Origin: Zingiber officinale
Taxonomy: Eukaryota > Streptophyta > Magnoliopsida > Zingiberales > Zingiberaceae
DNA: 64,000 nt
Assembly: GCF_018446385.1 (NCBI RefSeq)
Contig: NC_056001.1
Coordinates: forward strand, 11,216,672-11,280,671
Direction of reading: 5' to 3'
Both the position numbers and the translations under genes were made by a program. This document shows, piece by piece, positions 12,101 through 23,953 of the stretch. The first letter of the stretch is position 1, and every line of letters begins with the position of its first letter. The notes under the pieces are model-generated. The model saw only the letters and a list, made by a program, of their open reading frames with translations, did not search any database and was not told where the DNA came from.

Positions 12101-15100
12101 GATGAGCTCGTGTGAGCATGAAGAATTGCGACGACAGGTTGAAGATTTGTTGGTTAAAGGTCATATAAGGGAACCTTTTGGTACTAAAGAAAGATGGATC
12201 TTGGCGTATGTGCATGGACAACTGGGTCATCCATTTTCCCATTCCCCATTTGAGTGATTTACTTGATCAGATTAGTGGAGCAACTGTGTTCACCAAGTTG
12301 GACTTAAAGAGTGGGTATTATCAAATTCGCATTAGGCCAAGGGATGAATGGAAAACAACTTTTAAAACTAGGGAGGGGTTGTTTGAGTGGCTTGTGATGC
12401 TTTGGGTTTATCTAATGCTCCTAGTACCTTTGTGTGTGATGAATAAATTGTTGCCGCCATTTATTGGTAGGTTTGCCGTGGTATATTTTGATGATATCTT
12501 GATATATAGTGCGACTTTATAAGAACATCTGCAGCACGTGAGAGAGGTTTTTAATGTGTTACGTAGGGAAAAATTTTATGCTGCTATGAAAAAGTGTGTT
12601 TATGTCTTCCAAGGTGCTGTTTTTAGGGTTTCTGATTTCAGGAGCAGGTTCGAAAGTTGACAAAACTAAGATACAAGTAGTCGGGGATTGACCTACACTG
12701 ACGACCTTAACATAAGCAAGAAGTTTTCACGGATTGGTCTCATTTTACATGCGTTTATTGCTTCTTTTAGCATTATTATGGTTCTCATAACAAATAGTTT
12801 GAAGGGTTGTAGATTTGAGTGGACTGATAATGCAAAGTCAGTTTTCCGATTGATTAAAGAAAGACTCACAACGACACTGATCTTAGTCCTTCTAGATTTG
12901 TCATAACCATTTGAGTTGCACACAGATGCTTCCAAAATTAGTATTGGCGCAGTACTCAGTCAAAACAGTAGACCCGTGACATTTTTTAGTGAAAAACTTT
13001 CTAGAACAAAACTTAATTATAGTTCTTGATACTGATTCTTATTTTTCAATAATATTGCATGATGTACGAGCAGGAGAGATTACTAATTTTTTGCATATGA
13101 GGGATTTTTGTTTAAAGGTAATCAGTTATGCATTTCAGATTGTAGTCTTCACTTACAGATAATCAAGGAATATTACAGTGAGGGTCATGCTGGTCGGGAT
13201 TGAACACTACATTTGGTTCAAACTTCTTACTTTTGGCCTACATTGCGACAAGAAGTAGAAAAATATGTGCAGAGGTGCAAAATTTGTCAAGTCTCTAAGG
13301 GGGTAGCCACTAATGCGAGTTTGTACATGCCTTTGTCGATCCCTTCTTGGCCTTGGATTGATATTAGCATGCCTTTGTGCTCGTCTTGTTGTGTACCTAG
13401 CGAGGTAATGATTCCATCTTTGTTGTTTTTGATAGATTTTCTAAGTTGATTCATTTTATTCCTTGCAAGAAGACTACATATACTATTATGGCGGCACAAC
13501 TATTCTTTCAAGATATTTACCGTCTTCATGGATTGTCGACATCTATTATTTTGGATCGGGACACTCGGTTCCTTAACCACTTTTGGTGTAGCTTGTGGAA
13601 GATGGTTAGTACATAGTTGAATTTTAGTAGTGTATATCATCCTCAGACAGATAGGCAGACGGAGGTTGTGAATAGGTCACTCGAAAACTTATTACAATGC
13701 TTAGTAGGAGACCATGTGAAGAGTTGGGACCAGAAGCTGTGTCAGGCGGAATTTGCTCACAACCATGTTGTGAATAGAAGTATTGGTTTCAATCCGTTCC
13801 AGGTGATTTATTCAGCTCAGCCTCATGATCCATTGGATTTGTTGACATTGCCTATCTCAGGTCCCCTACATAGTAGGGCAGCTGACTTCGTGGATTGTTT
13901 ACAGGAGATCCATAAAACAGTATAAGATCATTTATCCATCCCTAATTCCAGGTACAAAGACAGAGCAGATCAAAAGAGACTACACTTAGAGATTGATAAT
14001 GAGGACTTAGTGTGGGCGGTTTTAATGAAGGATCATTTTGCCATTGGAGATTACAACAAACTATCAACCAAGAAGATTGGGCCGGTTGAGATTATTGAGA
14101 AAATAAATCCTAATGTGTATCGCTTGAGACTACCTAGTCATATTCGCATGACCGATGTTTTTAATGTGAAGCATTTGATTCCCTTCCACGATGATTCTTC
14201 TGAAGATGGAGTAGCTGGCGATTCGAGGGCGAAGTTTCTCCACCCCGGGGAGAATGATACGGGGTTGACAGAGCAATCTTTCAAAGGGCATAACTTTTGA
14301 CTCGGGACTCGGAATCAGACTCTGTCCATGGTCATGCGTGCAGAATTCAAAGATCTACATCTATTATCGGGCTACCCATAACCGTCAAGTTTCAGGCCCA
14401 AATTCCACCGTTCAGATCCGTTTCAGAGCATTCAAACATATTTTTTACTATTTATAGTATTTTTTTTATATTTTTGGTTAATTTTGGTATTGTTATCTTA
14501 AAATTAAGATATTCGGTCTATTTAAGGTCCTGTTTCATGTTTCAAATAATTTTGGTTTAATTATATTTTGAGCCGTCGTCTCCTTGGACGAGGTACTTTC
14601 CTTATTTTCTGGTATTCTCTTTCGAAGCAACAGGTTGTAGAAGTATCGATTCCGATATTTGTGTGCGAATCAAGAAGTCGATAGTATCTGTTGGGTCACT
14701 CAGCTATGCCCGTGGGGGCTAGGTCATGCTTACTCTGCATGCCAACAAGTGGATCATGCCTTGTACTACCTAAGATGCCATATCCTAGGCTCAACATGAG
14801 CCTAAATTCAACTAACTCATGTTCTGCCCAACCAACTTCTTGGGCTGATAGTTTACCAGCAAAAATAATAACATTAATACTAATTGATTGCGGGTTGTAC
14901 CATACTTATAGTTATAGGTCATGTCAGGCGATTGGATCCATGCCAAGCATGGCACATTCTTTGCCACAGGCTGTGTAATGTAATGGGTGGCCCAGCCCAC
15001 TTGACATTTCTAATGTTACTGCAGATAGTTAAATATGTGTTGGTCTGAATAGATGTGACATGAACTATTATATTACAAATGATATGAATATAATAGAGTT

Positions 15101-17948
15101 CTGCATTTGAATGCTTGTTTTGAATGAATTCATTTATCCCTATCAGTTCAATCACCCAAAGGGACATTTTTTGGGTCCTCTTCTTTCCATATTTATTATA
15201 GACTTGGAAGTCACCTCAATTACAATCAAATTTCCATAAAAATAGAAGTTTATGTTTTTTTGCTCTTAATATTCTCTTTATAAATCGATAAATACATTGA
15301 CAGGTGAAATAGTTTCGGCCGGTAACTTTTAAGACGCACAATTACTCAATATACCTTGAGTTCATTACTCAGTAAGGGATCTAACTTATCTCCACACATA
15401 TCATAGCCAGAAAGAACCATGGTTGTAAAAACATCAAGTTGAAGTACTTTGGCTGTAAACTGACAATCTCCAAACCTGACTTCTTTCATTCTACTTCGAT
15501 GCTTATTTCTTTACAACTGTTAAACCCCATGTTATAATAGGGACTCCTAAACCTGGATGCCTGTTTTGCATGATTGTTTTAATGTTATTTTGTGCATGTT
15601 CTCATTTATATGTCTACATTATATAATCTGCAGGTAGCTAAGGAGAGTGCTGATATAATTATATTAGACGACAATTTTACGTCCATAATTAATGTAGCCA
15701 AATGGGGCCGTTCGGTTTACATCAATATCCAAAAATTTGTGCAGTTCCAACTGACAGTTAACATTGTTGCTCTGATGGTCAATTTTGTTTCTGCATTGTT
15801 CACAGGTACTTGTTTGTAGTTTATTTTTTAGAAGATCAAGAAGATTTTACTTTACTCAACATTTAGATCACACAACATTGACTCTCAGGGAGTGCTCCAC
15901 TTACTGCTGTTCAGTTGCTTTGGGTCAACATGATCATGGACACATTAGGTGCCCTAGCATTAGCAACAGAGCCCCCAAATGACAATATGATGAAAAGGCC
16001 ACCTGTTCGACGGAGCCAAAGTTTCATTACGCCAGTCATGTGGAGAAATATAATTGGACAAAGTATGTATCAACTGATTGTACTTGGCCTTCTGATGTTT
16101 GATGGGAAAAAACTTCTGGGAATTGACGGACTGGACTCTGACATTGTTCTCAATACTTTCATATTCAATACTTTCGTCTTTTGCCAGGTAAAATATCTAT
16201 TTGATTTCATTATTTTTAGTTCTGGTAAGTATTTTGTATTTGACATATTTATTTTCGACTTCGCTTTGTTTGTTTAACTGGATATATATACTTATTTTGC
16301 TCTTGCAAAACAAAATTGATTGTTGTAGATACATAAACACTGTATCCGACACTCTTGCTTATTAGCACTTTTTGTTGTGCAAATAGATGGGGCAATATTA
16401 TGCAGTATGAATACCTTAGTGTCAATCACTTTGAGCCACGGTTAACATGTCGAATCAGTCAATCTAATATCTACAAAACAAGAAGAGAGGATGAAAGAAT
16501 AATATAGGATAATTCTTTATACGTCTCTTATTCCCACTTATTCTATGCCATGCCGCAAGTAAGTTTCCGTAGCTATTGACTTGGCATGATATGATTCCCA
16601 TGATGATTGCAGGATGATCTCTTTACACGACATATATATATATATATCAACAACCACACTTAACAAAATCACACTATAAAAAACATGTTAATAAAAGCTC
16701 ATTTCAAAGAAATATCAATACACAAGTCCTTACACGAAAGAAAGAAAGAAGAAACCTGGGTATCAAAACATATATAGAACCACAAATATTTAAGCAAAAC
16801 ATGATGAAAACAAACTGAGGAAATCTAACAAATTTCACATTAAGTGTCCTCAAAGTAATCCTCTTTACAAAATCTGACTTCAATCCATTAGATATCTAAA
16901 CATCTTCTTCTTGTGGCCTCTGAGTGGCAAGAGGAGAGTCAACAGGGAAAATAGAGCAATGAAAAGAACACGAGTGAATGAATAAAAGTAAAGTATAGCT
17001 GGAAAATAATAAATTAGATACATAATTAGCATACAAATAATCTTCGCATTGCAAATTTATGACAGGACTCTTTATCTGCAAGTAATCCATCCATCATTAT
17101 GTCTACCATGTCCTACCTAAGGCACTAAGGCAATAGTATAGGTCAAAGGCCTATCTGCAAAAGTCATCATTTGCAAGTATCTCGTTCAGCGCTAGGTCTA
17201 TCCATGTTCTACCATAAGGTACTCAGGTAATAGCTAACGAGTTTAACTATACACTATCCTATAGGAGCATCAACATTAACAACAATAAAGTAGTTGGCGT
17301 GTTGCTATTCTGTGTTAGTGTTAAAAGTTGAAAATGCATTTAATATTTAGCAATAGTTTTGTTTTTTGGTTATTTAATCTAACTAGCATCTTAAGGAGTC
17401 AAAGATGGATAGAGCTTACAATAAAAAAATAAGATCAAGACTCTAGGAAAAAAAAACTGACATACTCCTGATCGAAAATGCTTTCGGGCTTCCTGCTCTC
17501 TTTTTTTTTTTTTTCACAACTCAACCTGATCTGATAAGCCCCCACCCCTATCAAGACAGATTGTGATTATTCTAATAAAGCACTTCACATTGCTTTGTCA
17601 CCGTAAACGGATTTCTCCTCTGCTTGGCTTATTGCTCAGGTATGTAACGAAATAAATAGCCGTGAAATGGAGCGGATCAATGTGCTACGTGGCATATTCA
17701 GAAACTGGATCTTTTTGACTATTGTGGCATCCACTGTCATATTCCAAGTTATTATAATCGAATTTCTGGGGACTTATGCAAGAACAGTGCCATTAAATTG
17801 GCAACTATGGTTGCTCAGTTTACTGATCGGTTCTATCAGCATGATAATTGCAATAATCTTGAAGTGCATCCCAGTTGAATCAAACAAGAACAGCGTTGAT
17901 CAGATAAATGGTTATGAAGCCCTCCCTAGTGGTCCAGAAGACGTATAA
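6147..17948 (+). CDS. ACA: Autoinhibited P2B-type Ca2+-ATPase (ACA family), 5' end not visible
   Basis: It pumps Ca2+ out of the cytosol at the expense of ATP and is released from autoinhibition by calmodulin. Visible exons: 6147-6210, 6283-8222, 8646-8804, 15634-15805, 15889-16187, 17640-17948. All junctions are GT/AG, and phases join to 981 codons including the TAA stop. Motifs: actuator SGES (about 6908), PEGLP in the Ca2+-binding membrane helix (about 7275), phosphorylation motif DKTGTLT (Asp codon 7403), TGDN (about 8089), GDGTNDAPA (about 8730), and C-terminal helices in the last two exons. Family members are usually about 1,015-1,030 residues, so some 40-50 N-terminal residues with most of the calmodulin-binding region are missing; exon 1 may lie upstream, displaced by the transposons at 1-4850, or be lost. 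A 217-bp duplication spans the exon 2 donor, and exon 3 is followed by a 6.8-kb transposon-filled intron. All catalytic motifs are intact. Confidence 0.9.
8165..8595 (+). repeat. Tandem duplication across an ATPase exon-intron junction
   Basis: 8165-8381 and 8382-8595 are near-identical direct copies of about 217 bp. Each contains the last 57 or so bases of the big exon (ending IIPKIQ, then GT) and about 160 bases of the following intron. The junction shares GGGTCAG as microhomology. If the first donor (8223) is used, the second copy is a decoy exon end inside the intron. It has no acceptor of its own at its start. Confidence 0.9.
8805..9709. other. ATPase intron sequence, left part
   Basis: Begins with donor GT at 8805. 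No gene, RNA or repeat recognised before the SINE. Small ORFs here (8825-9046 minus, 9434-9619 plus) show no protein-like features. Confidence 0.5.
9719..9889 (-). mobile_element. tRNA-derived SINE in ATPase intron
   Basis: On the minus strand a tRNA-like head (B-box-like GATCGAATTCCC) is followed by a 3' region (ATTTACCTCCCTTCC, then CCTTAGGG) that resembles the SINEs at 30621-30840 and 33732-33940. It is flanked by direct repeats GGTGATGTG at 9710-9718 and 9890-9898, read as a target-site duplication. Confidence 0.6.
10700..11330 (+). pseudogene. gypsy gag remnant with CCHC zinc knuckle
   Basis: The segment around 10750-10980 reads as a retrotransposon gag ([13 protein letters not shown], then [16 protein letters not shown], then [12 protein letters not shown] after a stop). 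Near 11268-11315 a zinc knuckle [14 protein letters not shown] (C-X2-C-X4-H-X4-C) is visible. Stop codons and frame changes disrupt it. Confidence 0.7.
11900..14250 (+). pseudogene. gypsy pol remnant (RT, RNase H, integrase)
   Basis: Reverse transcriptase is seen from about 12060 to 12520 in two frames: [30 protein letters not shown] and the catalytic box YFDDILIY. RNase H follows near 12910-13020 ([17 protein letters not shown]). Integrase has its zinc-binding part at 13213-13330 ([10 protein letters not shown]), the [16 protein letters not shown] motif at 13632, and a C-terminal part at 14010-14190 ([20 protein letters not shown]). No chromodomain is recognised. Many frameshifts and stops make it non-functional. 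Confidence 0.8.
14699..15633. other. ATPase intron sequence, right part
   Basis: Between the gypsy element and the acceptor AG at 15632-15633. No gene or clear repeat recognised. Confidence 0.5.
16188..17639. other. Last ATPase intron
   Basis: Starts GT and ends CTCAG before 17640. It has a short TA microsatellite at about 16638-16657 and a poly-T tract near 17500. Otherwise no feature is recognised. Confidence 0.6.
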
Positions 17949-19640
17949 ACAGATAATAGAAGAATAATTCATGACGATGTCCACATCTTTTTCTCTAAAC
18001 TTGTATGCAGCTTATTGGAACAAAACCTGAGTTTCCCAGTGGACAATCCTTTTCAGGACTACTTCAGTAAGAGTTCTTATTGTTCAATGCTTTTGGATAC
18101 GCATTACTTACAGGTGATATAGTGTCTGACTCGACCACGAACTTATATACCAGGACCCAGATCCGTGGTTCCAATTTGTTACAAATGGGCAATTCCTGGA
18201 TTTGACTGATTGCACCTTCATGATTATAACTCTTTGGTATTTGAGATGTACAATTTCTCATTTATTTATGATTTGGTTTTAAATGTAACGAGTCGTGATT
18301 TTTTTGAAAAAAAAAGAAGAGAGAGAAGAGCGGTGCATGGTGCAACCACTCAAAAATTTATTTACCTGAAGTTTGAGACGAAGATAATACAATCACAGGA
18401 GACAAAGCGTCCCGGTGTTAGTGTTAGCACCGTTTGAAGAAATGTGGAAGCTTCACGTAGAGAAAACTCCTGAAAAAAAAAAATAAGCTTTCCCTTTAGA
18501 TTTTTATGCGCGTAAATAATTGAGCCTTCTTTCTTTGTACTATTTGTTTGTGGCAAAGGAAATTTATTATAATTTGATCCGTGATTTCTAAGGCATCCGA
18601 TTTCAAAGTTTGCTAGTTTTTAAGACCATAAACCACCGAGGAATGTTTGATCGGTCCGTGTAAAATTGCCAGTTGCTCTAGGATTTTAAAAATCCTTTCA
18701 GCTAATCTCCATAGGTAATAGCTTCATAAATTCGCGACTCATAATTGAAAAAAAGATCATAAGAAATTAGGTGCATTTCTTACTTTGACCATTTGCTATC
18801 CCAATTTCTACTCAGTCAAATAGATAACACAACAAACATTTTCAGCATACGCATTCTTTCATAAAATAATAACTTTGGCATTAAACTTGTTGAGAGTAGC
18901 CTGCGTCTTTCTAGGGCAAATGAATTCCATACAACTGAACTGAATGGTGCGGATAAAGAATACCTGAATGGACGAGGAGTTTGTAGTAGAGCTAACAGTG
19001 AACAAATCATTCGAGTTTCATCACAAATGGCATGAGTCTGCTCTAGTTGATAAGACAATCAAGATAAACGATCTTGCAGTTGTTTTAGTTCCACAAGATG
19101 AACTGGTCTAGAGAAGGTTATGTGACAACTGATCACGAAATTTTATGTACTTGCAAGTTGCAAGTGCATGCATAGAATAGTCCTTAAAAATAGTTTTGCA
19201 CAACTCTTGGATCTTTCCATCACACAAATCTAACTGGTTGCAAGCTATCTTTGCCCACCTCAAGCATGATATCTGAGAACAAAAAGTCCCAGGTTAATAA
19301 AAGACCATCTATTGTCTAAAAGTGCTTTAAAAAATGGCTGCTATTTTAGATGTGTAATGTGACTTTTCACATAAGGATTGAATTTGAATTCCATTATCAC
19401 CACCATCACTTGCTGTGAAGAGCAAAGTTGAAAGAAATGCTTAAATTTGATTGTCCCTAACTATGTGCTAATAACAGTTCTAAATATAAATGTTTCCTTG
19501 TACAGTTGCACTAATGATTAAACATAGTCTAAACTTTTAGGATCTTAACAATTTTAATAAAAATGCAAGCAGCGAACTATTTATGCACATTGATCAAGTA
19601 TCAAGATTCAATATACAAGCGGTTAGGATATAACAATTAG
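17949..19640. other. ATPase 3' UTR and gene-free sequence
   Basis: The first few hundred bases after the TAA stop are presumably 3' UTR. No conserved coding frame, RNA gene or classifiable repeat was seen to 19640. Confidence 0.45.
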
Positions 19641-20230
19641 GCCCTCTAAATGGATAGGGCAGTAAATAAGTCGAGTCGAACTGTGCTTTGGGATGTTTAA
19701 GCTTGTTTGATATGGTAACCAAGCTGAGCCAAGCTTAAAATGAACCAAGCTTTTGAAATTATTGTTCAAGCTTGGCTTCGTTTATTTTTTATGAGTTGAA
19801 CTTAGTTCGTTTAGATGTTATTGAGCTCTCAATTCAAGCTTGGCTTGAGCTTGGTTCGTTTAGATGTTATCGAACTCGCAATTCAATTGGTTGTTTGAAA
19901 CTTTTAGTTGTTTGATTGGTTATTGAACTTGATAATTTAAATTTTTTTATTTTATTATTTATTTATCATATTGAAAAGAGTTTTATTAATAAATATGGTT
20001 CGTGAACATTGTTCATGAACATTGTTCACGAACATTAACGAGCTGAACATATGTGTTCAAGTTTATTTATTTAGTTTAACAGGTTGTTCAAGCTTGTTTG
20101 TTTAATTAATCTTGTATATATTTAACGAACATAAACAATCTCTTACTAAGCCGAATACCAAGTTTGTTCACGAATACTTAGTTCATTTATAGTCCTATAA
20201 ACCGATAACTATATATATAAGATTCGAATT
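19640..20230. repeat. Unclassified dispersed repeat with inverted motifs
   Basis: The stretch repeats AAGCTTGG / CCAAGCTT and GTTCGTGAACA / TGTTCACGAAC motifs several times in both orientations (for example 19998-20040). This texture is common in degenerate plant repeats. I cannot assign termini or a class. Confidence 0.4.
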
Positions 20231-20440
20231 CCAACTGCGGTACAATACAAGGACGATAAACCTAAGAGCGTTGGTCACTTGGATGAGCTTTCTTGGTGGT
20301 CGGTGGAAAACACCTGTAGAACCGGACTGGTCATCTCAAGGATTAGTCGGCTCGAAAAACTGAATATCTTAATTATTAAAAAAAATACAATTTATGGATG
20401 AAAAGTTGATGCATTCATCATCATTATGCTCGGGGTCAAA

Positions 20441-20588
20441 ACCATTTTTTAGCTATTCTAAACCCCTCAATTCAATGTCATGTGGATGGATTTGCTTGCA
20501 TCATCATTATTATCATCAAGCTGTGGGACAACCATTTTTTAGCTATACTAAACCCCTCAATTCAATATCATGGGGATGGATTTGCTGA
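20441..20588 (+). repeat. Short tandem duplication, 90-bp spacing
   Basis: A block starting ACCATTTTTTAGCTAT and ending GGATGGATTTGCT occurs at 20441 and again at 20531 with few changes. It creates a repeated small ORF that is not considered a gene. Confidence 0.8.
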
Positions 20589-20819
20589 CATAGGAATATT
20601 GACACCAGGCCTAGATGCCCATCCTCTCTTCTATCTGTAAGCTTCAATTGTTTCTAATCTGACTCTTTCATGAAAAACATCAAGGGGTCCCTTTGTGGAT
20701 CTCTACAAGAAAAAGAAAACACATAATGACATAAGTTGCATTAGCTCTTTCAGGTTTCAGTCAACTACAAGACTAAGTTGATATCGCAAATACAAATTCT
20801 ACCTTAGGAACAGATCACT

Positions 20820-21075
20820 TTGGTGGAGCCTGAACAACCTCACCAAACTTTATCTCTTCACGACCAAGGAAATCCCGAATGTCATCAATTTTGGGTTTTT
20901 ATTTTTCTTCTTTTTTGCCTTCAAATAACTTGAGATCAAGGGAAAAAGCACACATATAAACATTTAAAAAATTTTAAAATGAAATTTGAGAAATTATATA
21001 ACTTCCTAGAAATCAATGTGTAACTTACTCTCTCCGTTTTTTCTTTCTTGAGATACTGGCAACTTGATCCACATC
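20820..21075 (-). pseudogene. Two exon-like fragments of an unrecognised gene
   Basis: On the minus strand the frame ending at about 20826 reads KPKIDDIRDFLGREEIKFGE and then VVQAPPK before a TGA, which looks like the real C-terminus of a protein. An in-frame TAA lies shortly upstream in a Lys-rich stretch. Further up (about 21075-21031) a Lys/Arg-rich frame stops at a good donor (GAGA|GTAAGT). The FGEVVQAPP ending resembles small basic nucleolar proteins of the CCDC137 kind, but I am not sure. Probably a broken fragment of a duplicated gene. Confidence 0.3.
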
Positions 21076-21099
21076 CACAAAGGGTAGGCACCTTACTTT

Positions 21100-21665
21100 T
21101 TTGTTTCCTTTTTCTCTAATTATGTAAGCTTTGTGTTTTGATTGCATCGTTATTATTTAATGGTCATCCTTTACTGTCAGGATGTCCTCTTGGTTCATAG
21201 AACTGTCCAATTAAAGTTTTGTTGCTATCAGTATGAGTATTTACTCTAATAAATTTTAGATATTCCTTGTGCAAATGACCGTTATACTAGGGTAAAATAT
21301 CTCCATGATTTACCTATCTGTATATTATCATAGGGCTGATAATACTGAATCCTTTAGAGTAAACAATATCACCTATTACTCCAATAGAACTAAAATCGGT
21401 GAAGGTTCATTTTTAGTGTTCAATTTCTGTATTATCGAATCAATCAAATTCAACAAGCAACCCACCCAACTAAAATATAAAAATCAGAAATTGAATGAAA
21501 TACCATGAACAAAAAGCAACATTCTGTGAGTAACAAACAAGCACCAAAAATGACTAAAATTTAAAAACAACCGCAGTTTGCCGCAGTATCTCATACAGAA
21601 ATAATTATCTGAACTTCAAGAGAACATTTCTGTGAGTCCATTGGTCTTCGAAGGAATCAATTCAC
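21100..21665. other. No feature recognised
   Basis: A/T-rich sequence between the exon-like fragments and the MITE. The ORF at 21305-21508 has no protein-like features. Confidence 0.4.
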
Positions 21666-21668
21666 TAA

Positions 21669-22007
21669 GGTTACGTTTAGTTGAGTGTAATTGGCGGCCG
21701 ACGGCTGGCCGTCACCGCCAGCACTACATTTGGTTGGATGTAATCGGCGGCGGTCGGCGGCGGCGGGCGGTGGACGACGACTGACTAGAGATATATTCAG
21801 CATTCAAATTTTAGTTAAACAGTGATCTCGTAATATAATCGGATTACATAATATTTACTTTGTAATTCAGATTACAAAACTTCACTACCTTTTGTAATCG
21901 AGATTACATTACATTACAAATTTAAAGTTAAACCAAACAAAATAATCAACCTTATAATATAATCCTGATTACATTACAAGATAGATTACACCCTACTAAA
22001 CGTAGCC
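21669..22007. mobile_element. PIF/Harbinger-type MITE (339 bp)
   Basis: The ends are inverted: GGTTACGTTTAGT on the left and ACTAAACGTAGCC on the right, with similarity extending to GTGTAAT. It is flanked by TAA on both sides (21666-21668 and 22008-22010), the 3-bp target preference of Harbinger. The left third is unusually G/C-rich (GGCGGCGG runs). No transposase is encoded. Confidence 0.8.
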
Positions 22008-22010
22008 TAA

Positions 22011-22340
22011 ATTAATTTATTTGAAAAGAGGCTGCCCTTACTTAGCAATGTGCCATACAAGGACCTGTGGGAACATATCCAAAGACATGATAAAGAAAAG
22101 GTGGAAGGACATAAAGAAAGAAACTTCATTTCCTTTAGTTTCACATTATGTTTCACATAAGATAAACTTCTCTGAGACTAAATATTTAGACATCCCTAGC
22201 ATAGTGCCTTGGTTTTGTGGCTCCATCTTGAACTTCAAGATGGTATTAGAGTCAAAAAGCATGTTAAGAGGCAACGATAGGTTAGCTGGGTCAATTAAAT
22301 TGGGACAGCTAATTGGGCATCTGTAACAAATTCAGACAAA
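22011..22340. other. No feature recognised
   Basis: Contains an ORF of 101 codons (22021-22326) with no recognisable domain, codon signature or neighbour support; treated as chance. Confidence 0.4.
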
Positions 22341-23239
22341 TCGAACGCCCGGAATTGAGCTCGTGGATGAGAATTTAAGGTCCAATTGGCCCTATTGCTT
22401 TGCCGTGATAGATTCCTTTTTCCCCTAAACTTTTGCTTTTACATTTTAGTAATAAAAAAACAGATTGAAAATCAAATTAGAAAAGCATCGGGTAACTAAT
22501 TTACTGATGAAGCGAATGGGATTAGTTAAATTGCAAAAATCAACCTAGAAAAATGTATCTAATTTATCAGAACTATAAAAATAAGCATGTAAAAAAAGAT
22601 TATGAATGTATAGAAACATTGCTCTGCTCAACCTCAATGATGCCACCAGCACTCTCTTCAGTGTTGGTCCCTTGTTTGATATATCACGTCACCTAGTGGT
22701 GAACGGTGAACCTTCAGGGGATTATTGTGAAATAGTTAAACGTTTTCTTTGAAAACGCACATCATTCAAAAGTCAGCTTCTGGATTCAATAACTCTCAAG
22801 AAAAGACCACATCACGATTTCCCCCGTCAACTTGAATTCATATTTGACCAAATTGCCGCTTTTGTAAGAGTGATGTAGACACTACAGACACCTTCTAGTC
22901 AGCTAGCAATAACCAACCTCCTCCATTTGATGGTTCACTCGAGGTGGCTCTTAAGAAAAATGTCGAATCTCACATTGCAGGAAGGCAACTCAAGGTTGAT
23001 CAAATGCAGGAGCATTGTGGATAAAACATACACTTGGGTTCTAACCATGTTTGTCCTTTGAACCCAGTTTAATTCTGAAATAAGAAGAGCACCTTTTCTC
23101 CCATAGTGTGTATCTCAGTGAAGAAGTCAATTCCTCCAGATGCCTGTATAAAAAGCACAATGCTGTTGTCGTGACTCCATTAGCAATTTAAATGAAGTCA
23201 AAATGAAGGAATATGAACACCTAATCAACTCTCTCTTTG
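22341..23239. repeat. LIP2 3' flank, donor of a segmental duplication
   Basis: From GGAATTGAGCTCGTGG onward this segment matches 30026-31055, in the same order and orientation, with small insertions and deletions. It lies downstream of LIP2 on the minus strand and has no gene of its own. Confidence 0.8.
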
Positions 23240-23953
23240 TTATTTGATTTCATCAGCTGGCAAAATTAATCCACCTTGACTCCACTGCATGTCTTTGAAA
23301 TGAAAAGTCTTTGCGAAGGACTGAATAAGCTGATCATGGATTACTTCATCTTCTGGTAACTGCATCTGTGCTTCCCTCCTTAAGGATGTGACTCCTTTGT
23401 CTCGTATTCCACAAGGAACAATGTGCTTGAAATAGTTCAAATCAGGATCAATGTTGAATGCTAATCCATGTGAAGTGATGCCTGAAGATATCCGAACACC
23501 AATAGCACCAATTTTTCTATCGCCGACCCACACCCCTGTCTCACCGGCTTTCCCAGGATGTGCATTGACACCATAAAGGGATGCTACTTCTATCATTATT
23601 GATTCGAGGCCTTCTACATACTTCCTTGCACCAAATCCAATTGCTCTCAGAGAAATTATAGGGTAAATAATAGCTTGCCTTGGTCCATGGAATGTGATAT
23701 CACCCCCTCTTTCAGTGTAATGAAGTTCAGCTCCCATGGCTTGGACTTCAGATTCAGTAAGTAATAAATTGTGGTCCGTTCGCCTCTTTCCAAGTGTGTA
23801 GGTTGGTGGGTGTTGAAGGGATAAGATGGTATCCTGAATATTGCCAGCTTTTCTTTCACCAGAAAGCCTTTCTTGGAGTTTAAGTGCATTCAAATAGTTC
23901 ACAATCCCAAATTTGTAGGCCTTGAGGGTCTGTTGTAGGCTCATTTGATACAA
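23240..23953 (-). CDS. LIP2: Lipoyl(octanoyl) transferase, LIP2 type
   Basis: It transfers octanoyl groups from acyl carrier protein to lipoyl domains (for example glycine cleavage H protein and 2-oxoacid dehydrogenase E2), the first step of lipoate assembly, in plants mainly in mitochondria. The 237-residue single-exon frame has the whole LipB fold: SLQHPPTYTLGKRRTDHNL near residue 46, RGGDITFHGPRQ (about 82-93), the catalytic Lys in GDRKIGAIGVR, HGLAFNIDPDL, and the catalytic Cys in IVPCGI. Length and order match plant LIP2. The usual second Gly of HGPGQ is Arg here; other plant LIP2 proteins also vary at this site. The start at 23953 gives the expected short N-terminus. A leader intron upstream is likely, and the promoter probably lies in the inverted repeat at 24468-25080. 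Confidence 0.93.
   Translation of the reverse strand: MYQMSLQQTLKAYKFGIVNYLNALKLQERLSGERKAGNIQDTILSLQHPPTYTLGKRRTDHNLLLTESEVQAMGAELHYTERGGDITFHGPRQAIIYPIISLRAIGFGARKYVEGLESIMIEVASLYGVNAHPGKAGETGVWVGDRKIGAIGVRISSGITSHGLAFNIDPDLNYFKHIVPCGIRDKGVTSLRREAQMQLPEDEVIHDQLIQSFAKTFHFKDMQWSQGGLILPADEIK

Larger units (their letters stand above)
9892..14698 (+). mobile_element. Decayed Ty3/gypsy retrotransposon in the Ca2+-ATPase intron
   Basis: LTRs of about 0.4 kb lie at about 9892-10317 and 14290-14698. They share long blocks (GACTCGGGACTCGGAATCA at the start, GTCGATAGTATC near the end). The primer site TGGTATCAGAGTC follows at 10320. Order inside is gag, zinc knuckle, RT, RNase H, integrase, the gypsy order. 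Frames are broken by many stops and shifts. The element lies in the same orientation as the gene. Flanks CTCGG and CTCAG could be a degraded 5-bp duplication; the exact left end is blurred by the neighbouring SINE's direct repeat. Confidence 0.8.

Noticed and set aside
22021..22326. 101-codon ORF as a gene
   Set aside because: No domain, no splice context, A/T-rich surroundings next to a MITE.
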